From: Ectobacillus polymachus
GTDB taxonomy: Bacteria; Bacillota; Bacilli; Bacillales; Bacillaceae_G
DNA: 64,000 bases
Direction of reading: 5' to 3'
Assembly (NCBI RefSeq): GCF_048159605.1
Contig: NZ_JBLREB010000001.1
Coordinates: 1,798,001-1,862,000, forward strand
Shown here: positions 53,379-61,573 of the stretch, in pieces
Numbering within the stretch: position 1 is the stretch's first letter
Layout of the letters: each line of letters starts with the position of its first letter
Notes under the pieces: generated by a model
The model's database searches: none
Told to the model about the DNA's origin: nothing
Seen by the model: only the letters and a program-made list of their open reading frames with translations
Made by a program: the position numbers and the translations under genes

Positions 53379-53975
53379 TTAAAACCATTCCGGAATTTTT
53401 TTCTCTAGTTTATATAGTGCTCGTGCCCGGTGGCTACATGTATTTTTTTCATCACGGGATAATTCAGCCATAGAACGTTTCATTTCTTCGACATAGAAGA
53501 TAGGATCATATCCGAAACCGTTATCACCACGTGGTTGTTCTAAAATAATCCCATCGATTGTTCCATTCACGATAACTGGTTCTTTCTGATCAGGAAACAC
53601 AACAGCTAATGCACAATAAAAACGTGCTGTTCGTTTTTCCATTCCAACCCCTTTTAAATCTTCTAATACTTTTTGGAGGTTTGCTTCATCATTTTTTTCT
53701 TCACCCGCATAACGAGCAGACCGCACACCTGGGTTCCCGTTCAGTGCATCCACCATAAGACCGGAATCATCTGCAATGACAACTTGTCCAAGCTGCTTGG
53801 ATAAACTATTTGCCTTAATAATGGCATTTGCTTCAAATGTTTCTCCCGTCTCTTCAGGCTCTTCGATAAGAGGAAAATCATGAAGGGATTTAACCTCTAG
53901 ACCATACGGAGCAAAGAGCTGCTCAAAATCTTTCACCTTGCCCATATTCTTCGTTGCAATTACTACTTGTTTCAT
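53379..53975 (-). CDS. rdgB: XTP/dITP diphosphatase (RdgB/YsnA)
   Basis: This house-cleaning enzyme removes non-canonical purine triphosphates. I chose ATG at 53975 (198 aa), as TAGGAG precedes it and B. subtilis YsnA has the same length. An earlier ATG at 53993 overlaps the rph stop. Motifs: VIATKNMGKVKDF, VIADDSGLMVDAL, GDNGFGYDPIF and SHRARA. Confidence 0.95.
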   Translation of the reverse strand: MKQVVIATKNMGKVKDFEQLFAPYGLEVKSLHDFPLIEEPEETGETFEANAIIKANSLSKQLGQVVIADDSGLMVDALNGNPGVRSARYAGEEKNDEANLQKVLEDLKGVGMEKRTARFYCALAVVFPDQKEPVIVNGTIDGIILEQPRGDNGFGYDPIFYVEEMKRSMAELSRDEKNTCSHRARALYKLEKKIPEWF

Positions 53976-53989
53976 ATCGCTCCTACCCT

Positions 53990-54727
53990 TCATGGAATGT
54001 TGATATGTTCTTGTTCTAACGCTTGTTTTTGGAGAGCGATAAGAGATTGAATGCCTTTTTCCGCTAATGCTAACAATTGTGATAATTCTTCCTTACTAAA
54101 CGTTGATTCTTCGCCAGTACCTTGCACTTCTACAAATTTCCCTTGCCCTGTCATAATCACATTCATATCGACATTTGCATTCGAATCTTCTTGATAATTT
54201 AAATCTAACACTTCTCCTAGCTCGTCCAAAATCCCAACAGAAGTAGCCGCTAAATAATCGTTAACCGGAACTTTAGACAGCTTTCCATCGTCGACTAATT
54301 TTTGAAATGCAAGCACCATAGCAACAAATGCACCTGTAATAGAGGCTGTTCTCGTCCCTCCATCTGCTTGAATAACATCACAGTCAATCCAAATGGTTTT
54401 CTCTCCAAGAGCGTCTAAATCTACAACTGCCCGTAATGCTCTTCCGATTAAACGCTGAATTTCCATCGTCCGGCCTGTTACCTTTCCTTTACTGGACTCA
54501 CGAATCGTACGCTGCTGGGTAGCACGTGGAATCATCGAATATTCTGCCGTAATCCAGCCCTTTCCTTCTCCCCTCATAAATGGGGGTACTCGATCTTCCA
54601 CGCTGGCATTACAAATAACTTTCGTATCTCCTGTTTCAATAAGTACAGATCCTTCTGGATGTTTTAAATAGTTTGTATGAATATGTATACGCCGTAGTTC
54701 ATCTTTCTGACGTCCATCTTCTCTCAT
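53990..54727 (-). CDS. rph: Ribonuclease PH
   Basis: RNase PH is a phosphorolytic 3'-5' exoribonuclease that trims tRNA 3' ends. The 245-aa chain has GDTKVICNASVEDRVPPF, the TAEYSMIPRAT motif, the phosphate-binding GRTMEIQRLIGRALR and CDVIQADGGTRTASI. It leads rph-rdgB-ysnB. Confidence 0.98.
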   Translation of the reverse strand: MREDGRQKDELRRIHIHTNYLKHPEGSVLIETGDTKVICNASVEDRVPPFMRGEGKGWITAEYSMIPRATQQRTIRESSKGKVTGRTMEIQRLIGRALRAVVDLDALGEKTIWIDCDVIQADGGTRTASITGAFVAMVLAFQKLVDDGKLSKVPVNDYLAATSVGILDELGEVLDLNYQEDSNANVDMNVIMTGQGKFVEVQGTGEESTFSKEELSQLLALAEKGIQSLIALQKQALEQEHINIP

Positions 54728-54827
54728 TTTTTCATTCCTCCTTGCAATTTCTAGTATAGCCTAAAATAACAGTATGTATGGGAAATAAGCGAGGAGATTA
54801 AAATATTGTCTTGTTGCAAAATAGACC

Positions 54828-54879
54828 CATTTGCAAAAAACTGTTGCCTAGGTATACAAGTAACAATTTTTTGCAAATG
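54828..54879. repeat. 52-bp imperfect palindrome upstream of rph
   Basis: The 20-nt arms 54828-54847 and 54860-54879 are reverse complements at 18 of 20 positions (CATTTGCAAAAAA core), around a 12-nt loop. It lies between gerM and rph. It has an internal T6 on the minus strand, so it may terminate gerM, but the T-run is inside the stem, which is atypical. Confidence 0.6.
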
Positions 54880-54974
54880 TATGGAATTGATTTCTAGCAT
54901 CTTCCTCTAAGACATAAAACTGATTTTAAACTGTAGCTAAAAGACCTTTCCTTTAGTATAACAAACCCGATATG

Positions 54975-56027
54975 CTAAAAACTACCTGTATTCACATTTT
55001 GCGGCCGGGACACTGCTTTTGTTAGCTTTTCACCATTTTCTTTAACTAAATCTGATTTTCCATTTACTTCAATCGAAATGCTCTGCACTCCTTTTTGCTC
55101 AGTTAAAGATAAAACAAGTGATCCAAGAACATAATTAGAAATTACATTTTTCCCTACGTTCGCATAGATGTTTTCATTAAAGTCAAGGTTGACTTGACCA
55201 TTTTCATATTTAGGCGCGCTAACAAGCCTAACATCCGGGTTAAAATCACTTACTAGTTGGGACTTAGGCGAAGGTCCTTTAATAAGCTCATTCACAACGG
55301 AAATGACTTCATCCTTCTCATTATTGGAAATACGTCGTGTTACAGGAACATAGTATGTTTGCTTATTGCTTTGTGCAACGAAATATAAGGTTACTGGCTT
55401 TGTATTCATTACATCCACCAATTGCTCATCATCAAAATTGATTCCGTCTGCTCGGCTTACTCCGTCACCGATTGGCGTATTATTCACTGGCATCTTCGCT
55501 ATATCTTGACCCTCAATTTGAATCTTCACACGCTTCACGTCTTTAAATTGTGTTAGCGTCCATGTAATGGATTCTACGATTTGTCTTTCTTCTTCCTTTT
55601 TGTATTTTTTAATATCTGCAGAGAAATCTGCAACGGCAGTACCATCATTTCGAACGTCTACTCCTTTCACTTGCGTATTAGCTGGAAGTACCGCTTGAAA
55701 TCCATTTGGAAGTAAGCTTGTTACAGGCCCATCCTTTACTAAATACTCAAGTGCCTGCTTCATTACAGCATTGTCCTTTGCATTCGGCAATGCAATAGGC
55801 TGTGGAACCACATATCCATTTTTATCCACAAGAAATAGTTCATGCTTAGCAGCCTCGCTCTTTTTATCATCTTGTGATTTCGTTTTATTCTGATCCTTCT
55901 CTGTATTTGTTACATTAGCCGGCGGATCAATCTGCGATGCTTTTTCCTTGCTAACCGTTCCACAGCCTACTAAGAGCACAGCACTTGCAAAAATCATCCC
56001 AATCCATGACCATGCGGTTTTGCGCAT
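54975..56027 (-). CDS. gerM: Germination/sporulation lipoprotein GerM
   Basis: This 350-aa mother-cell lipoprotein is required for normal sporulation and germination. A lipobox ends LLVGC (Cys22). Two GerMN domains follow (about residues 80-190 and 220-335), with repeated motifs YLVKDGP/ELIKGPSP and VADFSADI/LDFNENI. It lies between racE and rph, the B. subtilis order. Confidence 0.95.
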   Translation of the reverse strand: MRKTAWSWIGMIFASAVLLVGCGTVSKEKASQIDPPANVTNTEKDQNKTKSQDDKKSEAAKHELFLVDKNGYVVPQPIALPNAKDNAVMKQALEYLVKDGPVTSLLPNGFQAVLPANTQVKGVDVRNDGTAVADFSADIKKYKKEEERQIVESITWTLTQFKDVKRVKIQIEGQDIAKMPVNNTPIGDGVSRADGINFDDEQLVDVMNTKPVTLYFVAQSNKQTYYVPVTRRISNNEKDEVISVVNELIKGPSPKSQLVSDFNPDVRLVSAPKYENGQVNLDFNENIYANVGKNVISNYVLGSLVLSLTEQKGVQSISIEVNGKSDLVKENGEKLTKAVSRPQNVNTGSF

Positions 56028-56116
56028 AGATTTCCCCTCCTAAGATGGTTTGTACTAATATATATACAAGCTACGATCACATTAGAACTAATCGTCCATA
56101 AAACCATCCTAGGAAT

Positions 56117-56156
56117 AAAAAACGAGTATCAGAGAAATATCTGATACTCGTTTTTC
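56117..56156 (-). terminator. Terminator of racE
   Basis: The 16-bp perfect stem AAAAACGAGTATCAGA (56118-56133) / TCTGATACTCGTTTTT (56140-56155) lies 15 nt after the racE stop. Confidence 0.9.
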
Positions 56157-56170
56157 ATGTATTTATTCCC

Positions 56171-56992
56171 TTACTCAGCTTTTGAATAGGCTTCTTGCTG
56201 CAGAGTAATATGTTTTACATTTTCAATCGGCTTTCCAAACCAGCTTGAGGCAATCTTTTTAAATGTTTCTACCTTTCCAGTCGTTAAGAACAGATGATCA
56301 TTTTGTTCTTCCACTGTATTTCGTAAATTGCTATGATATAAGATTGTACTGACTTCCCGTGCCGTTTCGTCACCTGAATGAATAAGTTGTACATCTTTTC
56401 CCATCACATCTTGTATAATAGATCCTAATATAGGATAGTGCGTGCAACCTAAAATTAACGTATCAATCCCCATATGTTTTAGCGGTTGAAGAGTAGCCTC
56501 AACAATTTTATGTGCATATTCTCCTCTATACTCGCCGCTTTCTACTAGTGGAGTAAACGGAGGACATGCTAAGCTTTCCACTTCAACGCGATTTGTAATA
56601 GATTTTAAGGCAAATTCATAGGCTCCGCTTTGAATCGTACCAATCGTTCCAATTACACCAACATGATAATTATTAGTTACCTTCAATGCTGTACGTGCGC
56701 CTGGATGAATAACACCAACGACTGGAATTGGCAATTCTGCCTGCATCTCCTCAAGCACAACAGAGGTCGCGGTATTACATGCGATAACAAGCATTTTTAT
56801 ATTCTTTGCTAACAAATAGTTGGTCATTTCCCAAGTAAATTGTCTAACTTCCTCGCGTGTTCGTGGTCCATATGGACAGCGTGCCGTATCTCCCAAATAA
56901 ATAATTCTTTCCTTTGGTAGTTGTCTTATAAGTTCTTTTACTACAGTCAGTCCGCCAACACCGGAATCCAAAACACCAATTGCTCCGTTCAA
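56171..56992 (-). CDS. racE: Glutamate racemase
   Basis: This enzyme makes D-glutamate for peptidoglycan. The 273-aa chain has IGVLDSGVGGLTVV, the first catalytic cysteine in VIACNTATSV and the second in LILGCTHYPIL. The order racE-gerM is conserved. B. subtilis has ysmB between gerE and racE, but here the 57.0-57.2 kb gap carries no gene. Confidence 0.97.
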   Translation of the reverse strand: MNGAIGVLDSGVGGLTVVKELIRQLPKERIIYLGDTARCPYGPRTREEVRQFTWEMTNYLLAKNIKMLVIACNTATSVVLEEMQAELPIPVVGVIHPGARTALKVTNNYHVGVIGTIGTIQSGAYEFALKSITNRVEVESLACPPFTPLVESGEYRGEYAHKIVEATLQPLKHMGIDTLILGCTHYPILGSIIQDVMGKDVQLIHSGDETAREVSTILYHSNLRNTVEEQNDHLFLTTGKVETFKKIASSWFGKPIENVKHITLQQEAYSKAE

Positions 56993-57187
56993 AAGATCGC
57001 CCCATTTTCTGTCTACTGTATGTAGGCACCCTATTTTTCTATTCGCAAACGATATGTCTGTACGAATGGATTTTTTTCATCTAATTGGTTTCACCATACA
57101 TGAGGGAAACAATCCCACGGAAGTATTTTGCTCCTTTTCATCCTAATTTGCAAGAGATTTTTCAGAAATACGGACAGAGCTTTCCAA

Positions 57188-57220
57188 TGAAAAAACCAGC
57201 TCCTTTCAAAAGCCGGTTTC
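57188..57220 (-). terminator. Terminator of gerE
   Basis: The stem AAACCAGCT (57193-57201) / AGCCGGTTT (57211-57219), with one G-T pair and T-run, lies just after gerE. Confidence 0.85.
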
Positions 57221-57226
57221 TTCTTT

Positions 57227-57451
57227 CTATAATTCCAGTTCTCCCATACGAAGAAGCTCTACAACCGCTTGTGAGCGCCCCTTTACTCCAAGCTTTTGCA
57301 TGGCATTACTAATGTGGTTGCGCACCGTTTTCTCACTAATGAACAACTCACTGGCGATTTCCTTCGTTGTCTTGTCTTGCACGAGCAATTCAAACACTTC
57401 ACGCTCTCGTTTTGTAAGTAGCGGCTTTGTTCCAAAGTCTTTATCCTTCAA
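57227..57451 (-). CDS. gerE: Late mother-cell transcription regulator GerE
   Basis: This 74-aa LuxR-type helix-turn-helix protein lacks a receiver domain. It activates and represses coat genes with sigma-K. The core TKREREVFELLVQDKTTKEI and SEKTVRNHISNAMQKLGVKG is nearly invariant in Bacillus. TTG start at 57451 has AGGAGG at 9-nt spacing. A sigma-K promoter lies upstream. Confidence 0.97.
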   Translation of the reverse strand: MKDKDFGTKPLLTKREREVFELLVQDKTTKEIASELFISEKTVRNHISNAMQKLGVKGRSQAVVELLRMGELEL

Positions 57452-57516
57452 TTGGTGTAACCCTCCTTGCCTACGCCAGAGCCAAATTGGGAATTGGTAT
57501 CCATTTTGTCATTTGT

Positions 57517-57546
57517 ATAGTATGAGAACACATGACTTATGGTGCA
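57517..57546 (-). promoter_or_regulatory. Sigma-K promoter of gerE
   Basis: The minus strand reads GCACC (57546-57542), 16 nt, then CATACTATA (57525-57517). This fits sigma-K (AC at -35, CATANNNTA at -10) and the known control of gerE. Confidence 0.75.
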
Positions 57547-57637
57547 TAAATGCTAGTTTTTTTTACATAATTGTTAACCTATACTTTGGTTACCCATATC
57601 TATACTAGGCAAGTGGTAGTTACACCTATACAGTCTG

Positions 57638-58630
57638 TTATTTTAACGTTTTATCAAGAAAATCGAGTACCTTATTTATGTTAGCTGGTGTTCGAAATGC
57701 TGGATCCATATGCTTCTTACCTTTAAGTACCTCCAATGTCACTTTTCCATTTCCCATTGCCTTTTCCAACTGGGCTGCAAACTCAGTAGACTGCTGCACA
57801 GGGACGATATTATCCGCGGTACCATGTTGAATAAAGAAAGGTGGATCATCTTGTGTAATATATGTTTCCGGATTTGCTTCTTTTACTTGATCCGGAATTT
57901 TCGTAATGGTCTCACCAAACAATTGTGATTCTGGTGAATTTGCTTTATTATGAGCAAGTCCTTTTATCCCGCTTTGTTTAAACTGATCGTCCATCGTTAA
58001 AAAATTAATAGGGCCAAACCAATCTACTACTGCCTGTACGTTACTGGGTTGGTTCTCATTACCGAGGTCAGCACCTTCAAATTCTTTATTACCGCTAGAC
58101 GTTCCTGCTAATGCTGCCAAGTAGCCACCCGCTGAAGATCCCCATGCTGCAATTTTAGTAGGATCTAATTGATAGGTGCTCGCATTCGCTCTAAGAAAAC
58201 GAATAGCTGCCTTTACATCATTGATTTGGGCAGGAAAATGAGCTTCCTCACTTAATCTGTAATTCATGGTAACAACTGCATAGCCTCTATTTAAAGCTTC
58301 ATACAGATTGCTTAATTCTTCCTCTTTTTTCCCTGCTCGGAAGGCGCCTCCATGAATATTAAGAATAACTGGATATGGTCCATCCCCTTTATTAGGCAAG
58401 TAAATATCTAACTTCTCTGAAGGAGAGGCATTTGCATAGGAAACATTCAGCCACTTCTGCTTAATTTGATTTGAGGTTACTTCCATTATCTTTACGTTAC
58501 TCTCTTGCGGTGACTTCTGATTGGTGTATTCGTTGTTTTGATTTACTTTTTGATTTACTGTTCCACACCCTGTAACTAAACTTCCTGTAATAAATATAGT
58601 AAGTAAGAGGCCTATCCTTTTGACATTCAT
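57638..58630 (-). CDS. Lipoprotein alpha/beta hydrolase (HSL/BD-FAE-like esterase)
   Basis: This 330-aa chain has a lipoprotein signal with lipobox LVTGC, a linker rich in N and Q, then an esterase domain: HGGAF (oxyanion hole), GSSAGG (nucleophile Ser), the acid in HGTADNIVP and His in KKHMDP. It should act outside the membrane on an ester or acylated sugar; the substrate is unknown. ATG at 58630 (7 nt from GGGAG) is preferred over GTG at 58633. Confidence 0.85.
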   Translation of the reverse strand: MNVKRIGLLLTIFITGSLVTGCGTVNQKVNQNNEYTNQKSPQESNVKIMEVTSNQIKQKWLNVSYANASPSEKLDIYLPNKGDGPYPVILNIHGGAFRAGKKEEELSNLYEALNRGYAVVTMNYRLSEEAHFPAQINDVKAAIRFLRANASTYQLDPTKIAAWGSSAGGYLAALAGTSSGNKEFEGADLGNENQPSNVQAVVDWFGPINFLTMDDQFKQSGIKGLAHNKANSPESQLFGETITKIPDQVKEANPETYITQDDPPFFIQHGTADNIVPVQQSTEFAAQLEKAMGNGKVTLEVLKGKKHMDPAFRTPANINKVLDFLDKTLK

Positions 58631-58826
58631 CACAAATCTCCCTAATTAAGAAGTGTTTACCCTTTCACAACTAGTATTCTTATACTTCATAATAATGCCT
58701 TCGTTACGTTATTTCTACCTTGAAATAAGTATTTCGTTTAGTACAAGCTATCGCATGATGCATATACTTATTAATATAGATAAGTCTCTATAAAGAGTTC
58801 TGAAATAGGAAGGAGGAGCTACATTT

Positions 58827-60191
58827 ATTACAATACAAATTGTTTGTACTATTTCTGCGTTTTTATTATCCATGCTCGTCATTTTTTGGCGTCCTAAAGG
58901 AATAAACGAAGCCGTGCCAGCAACAATCGGAGCTATTATTGTATTAGCCTGCGGAAGTGTTACCTTTCTAGATTTACATGATATAAGCGCTAAAGTCGTA
59001 GGTGCAGCCATAACAATTATCGCTACTATTGTAATGGCAAATGTGCTAGAAAGCTTCGGGTTCTTTCATTGGGCCGCTGCACAATTGGTCATTCGTGCCA
59101 AGGATTCTGGCATTCGTTTGTTTTGGTATACAAATTTACTTTGCTTTTTCATGACTCTTTTCTTTAATAATGATGGAAGTATTCTTATCACAACCCCTAT
59201 TCTTTTACTCTTATTGAATAGACTCCAATTAAAGCCGCATCAAAAAATCCCTTATTTACTCAGTGGCGCATTAATTGCTACTGCATCAAGCGCTCCAATC
59301 GGCGTTAGTAATATTGTCAATCTGATTGCATTAAAAATTGTCCATATGGATCTTTATATGCACACTGCTATGATGTTTGTCCCCGGTACACTAGGATTAC
59401 TCTTCATGTCATGTATGTTATTCCTCGTGTTGCAAAAGGATATTCCTCGAAAACTGCCTGCTATTTCTCTCGAATTAGATGAAAATTTTGCTACGCAAAC
59501 CTTTCATCCTTTGCAGCCAAAACTAGCTGCTGAACAAGCAAAATCACGTTCAAGATTTATGCGTAATATATTACTGTTCGTTTTAGGAGTCAGAATTAGT
59601 TTATTTCTTGCTTCCTACATCGGTATCCCAATCGAAATAGTAGCTATTATTGGCTCACTATTATTACTAGGATGGAGATGGTATACATTACGTATCGCTC
59701 CCTTTGAGATTTTAATCAAAACACCATGGCATATTCTAATCTTTGCCTATTCTATGTATATACTTGTATACGGGCTTCATAACATTGGCTTAACCAACTA
59801 TCTCATTCACTATCTTCAGCCTTATGTTGCAATGAATCTATGGAATGCAAGTCTCCTTATGGGAATCGTGCTTTCCGTTCTCTCTAACTTATTTAATAAC
59901 CATCCTGCATTAATGATTGGGACAATGGCATTAACAGAAATGGGGCTAGACCCTATTACAGTGAAAACCGTATATTTAGCAACCATTATTGGCAGTGATA
60001 TCGGTTCTCTCCTTCTTCCAATAGGAACCCTTGCAAGTTTAATTTGGATGAATATTTTACGGAAGGCACATGTGAAGATTAGTTGGAAAAAATATATAAA
60101 GGTCACTTGTATCGTAATCCCACCAACTGTATTTTTTACACTTATCATTCTTTATTATTGGATATCATGGATATTCACTGGTCATATATAA
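58827..60191 (+). CDS. ArsB/NhaD-superfamily ion transporter
   Basis: About 454 aa with 10-12 membrane spans. The FFNNDGSILITTPILLLLL and NNHPALMIGTMAL repeats are the paired hairpin motifs of the ion-transporter (ArsB/SLC13) family, so an anion or arsenite exporter is likely. The first ATG in frame is 58872, but it has no RBS and would cut the first span. GGAGGAG at 58812-58818 points to ATT at 58827 as start (ITIQIVCTISAFLLSM). No ATG, GTG or TTG lies between the upstream stop and 58872. Confidence 0.8.
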   Translation: MTIQIVCTISAFLLSMLVIFWRPKGINEAVPATIGAIIVLACGSVTFLDLHDISAKVVGAAITIIATIVMANVLESFGFFHWAAAQLVIRAKDSGIRLFWYTNLLCFFMTLFFNNDGSILITTPILLLLLNRLQLKPHQKIPYLLSGALIATASSAPIGVSNIVNLIALKIVHMDLYMHTAMMFVPGTLGLLFMSCMLFLVLQKDIPRKLPAISLELDENFATQTFHPLQPKLAAEQAKSRSRFMRNILLFVLGVRISLFLASYIGIPIEIVAIIGSLLLLGWRWYTLRIAPFEILIKTPWHILIFAYSMYILVYGLHNIGLTNYLIHYLQPYVAMNLWNASLLMGIVLSVLSNLFNNHPALMIGTMALTEMGLDPITVKTVYLATIIGSDIGSLLLPIGTLASLIWMNILRKAHVKISWKKYIKVTCIVIPPTVFFTLIILYYWISWIFTGHI

Positions 60192-60195
60192 CGAT

Positions 60196-60231
60196 AAATC
60201 TGAACGGGGAATAACCCCCCCATTCAGATTT
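60196..60231. terminator. Bidirectional terminator
   Basis: The stem AAATCTGAA...GGGG with CCCC...TTCAGATTT lies between convergent genes (transporter and the minus-strand unknown). Confidence 0.75.
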
Positions 60232-60904
60232 AATGTAAACCTCCCGGAATGTGAACAGATTGAATGTGGGATAACGTTACATATACGATATCACCATTTG
60301 CAACAACTAATTCAGCCATTCCTTCGCTCATGTTATTCAATTTTCCTATTTTCGTTGATCTTCCTTCCATTTCAAAGACAACCAATTCATCCTTATATTT
60401 CTTTAGTTGCTCCTCTAAACATGGATGTAGCAATGCCTCGGAAGGGAAAGTTGGTATTTTCTCATCACTTAGTGTATAAGGGGTTGTTTTTAAATGATAG
60501 GGAACGAGCCATTTAATATGGTGGGTAGAAAGTAACATCAAGTTAAATAGGGGTGAGTAGAACGAAATATAATCCGTTTGTACACTTACGATATAGCCAT
60601 GAAGAGATATGTCACCCGTTACATAGATCACCGTAAACCTTCCCTTTGCATTTTCTAAAATCGTGCGAAATGAAATAGATTGCTCCTTTTTAACTAATGA
60701 CCCTATAGTGGGATATGAAATTTCCTCATTGATGATTTCGCTCTTATTGAGACGATAAATATGCCAAAGCGGAAGATAAATAAAATCTTTCCCATTAAAC
60801 AAAATAATCATTTCTTTACTTATGTCAATCAGTATCCCTTGAAACACAATTTTCCCTAAGATTTCAACATCTATCTGTTTGCCACGCAACGATGAAATAC
60901 TCAA
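60230..60904 (-). CDS. Protein of unknown function with three Sm-like segments
   Basis: This 224-aa protein has no signal peptide. Three segments share a small-barrel, Sm-like pattern ending in a histidine-isoleucine motif: residues ~8-50 (GKIVFQGILIDIS ... YLPLWHI), ~90-135 (GYIVSVQTDYISFYS ... STHHI) and ~180-218 (GKLNNMSEGMAELV ... VTLSHI). Such repeats occur in spore-associated Bacillus proteins, but I do not recognise this one. It is monocistronic. Confidence 0.6.
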   Translation of the reverse strand: MSISSLRGKQIDVEILGKIVFQGILIDISKEMIILFNGKDFIYLPLWHIYRLNKSEIINEEISYPTIGSLVKKEQSISFRTILENAKGRFTVIYVTGDISLHGYIVSVQTDYISFYSPLFNLMLLSTHHIKWLVPYHLKTTPYTLSDEKIPTFPSEALLHPCLEEQLKKYKDELVVFEMEGRSTKIGKLNNMSEGMAELVVANGDIVYVTLSHIQSVHIPGGLH

Positions 60905-61092
60905 TATGAAATCTCCCTTCTATAAGGATAAGTAATCCGTACATTATATACATAGAAGACTTGGTTTAGAATGGTACTGGGGATAGAGCCTATCATTTCC
61001 CTCCCTGTCGTTCACACTAGTATAATAAGTGCATGTCGTAATCAATAATTGAGTTGCTATCTTATTTAAAGCGCAAAAGAAGGAGAATATAT

Positions 61093-61518
61093 ATGAAAAC
61101 AAAGGTAACTTGGACTGGTGAAATGGGATTTTCAAGCATCAATCCTTCAGGACACGAAATAAAAATGGATGCATCTGAAGAATTCGGCGGACAAAATAGC
61201 GGTGCTCGTCCTACAGAGCTGTTGTTGAATGCCATAGCTGGTTGTACAGGTATTGACATTATCAATATTCTACATAAAATGCGTTTGAATCCAACCGCCT
61301 TTCATATGGAGGTAGAAGGAACACGTGCAGAGGAGCATCCGAAGAGATTTACTGCCATTCATGTTTTATACGCATTAGAAGGAGATCTTCCAGAGGAGAA
61401 AGTCATTCGTGCCATTCAGCTTTCGAAGGATACTTATTGCTCTGTTGCTCATTCCCTAAATGCTGATATTACAGCAAGCTATACAATTAATGGAGTAAAA
61501 GGATTGAAAAGCTTATAA
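61093..61518 (+). CDS. OsmC/Ohr-family peroxiredoxin-like protein
   Basis: This 141-aa protein has the OsmC fold, with one cysteine in NAIAGCTGIDI and a second in DTYCSVAHSL, the pair expected for thiol peroxidase activity on organic hydroperoxides. ATG at 61093 follows AAGGAG at 8 nt; the frame to 61054 has no site. It is nearer to the YhfA-type branch than to Ohr. Confidence 0.88.
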   Translation: MKTKVTWTGEMGFSSINPSGHEIKMDASEEFGGQNSGARPTELLLNAIAGCTGIDIINILHKMRLNPTAFHMEVEGTRAEEHPKRFTAIHVLYALEGDLPEEKVIRAIQLSKDTYCSVAHSLNADITASYTINGVKGLKSL

Positions 61519-61562
61519 CAAACAAATGTCCTGACCATTATAGGGGTTAGGACATTTGTTTA
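61519..61562. terminator. Bidirectional terminator
   Basis: The stem AACAAATGTCCT / AGGACATTTGTT and inner pairs lie between the convergent OsmC gene and the antiporter. Confidence 0.85.
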
Positions 61563-61573
61563 AACCATCATAT

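Noticed and set aside
57085..57312. Plus-strand frame between racE and gerE as a possible ysmB replacement
   Set aside because: It is a shadow running through the gerE terminator and gene, not a MarR-like protein.
58766..58785. Inverted repeat ACTTAT-N8-ATAAGT upstream of the ArsB-like gene as an ArsR operator
   Set aside because: Arms are short and AT-only in an AT-rich gap, and no arsR gene is adjacent, so chance is a sufficient explanation.
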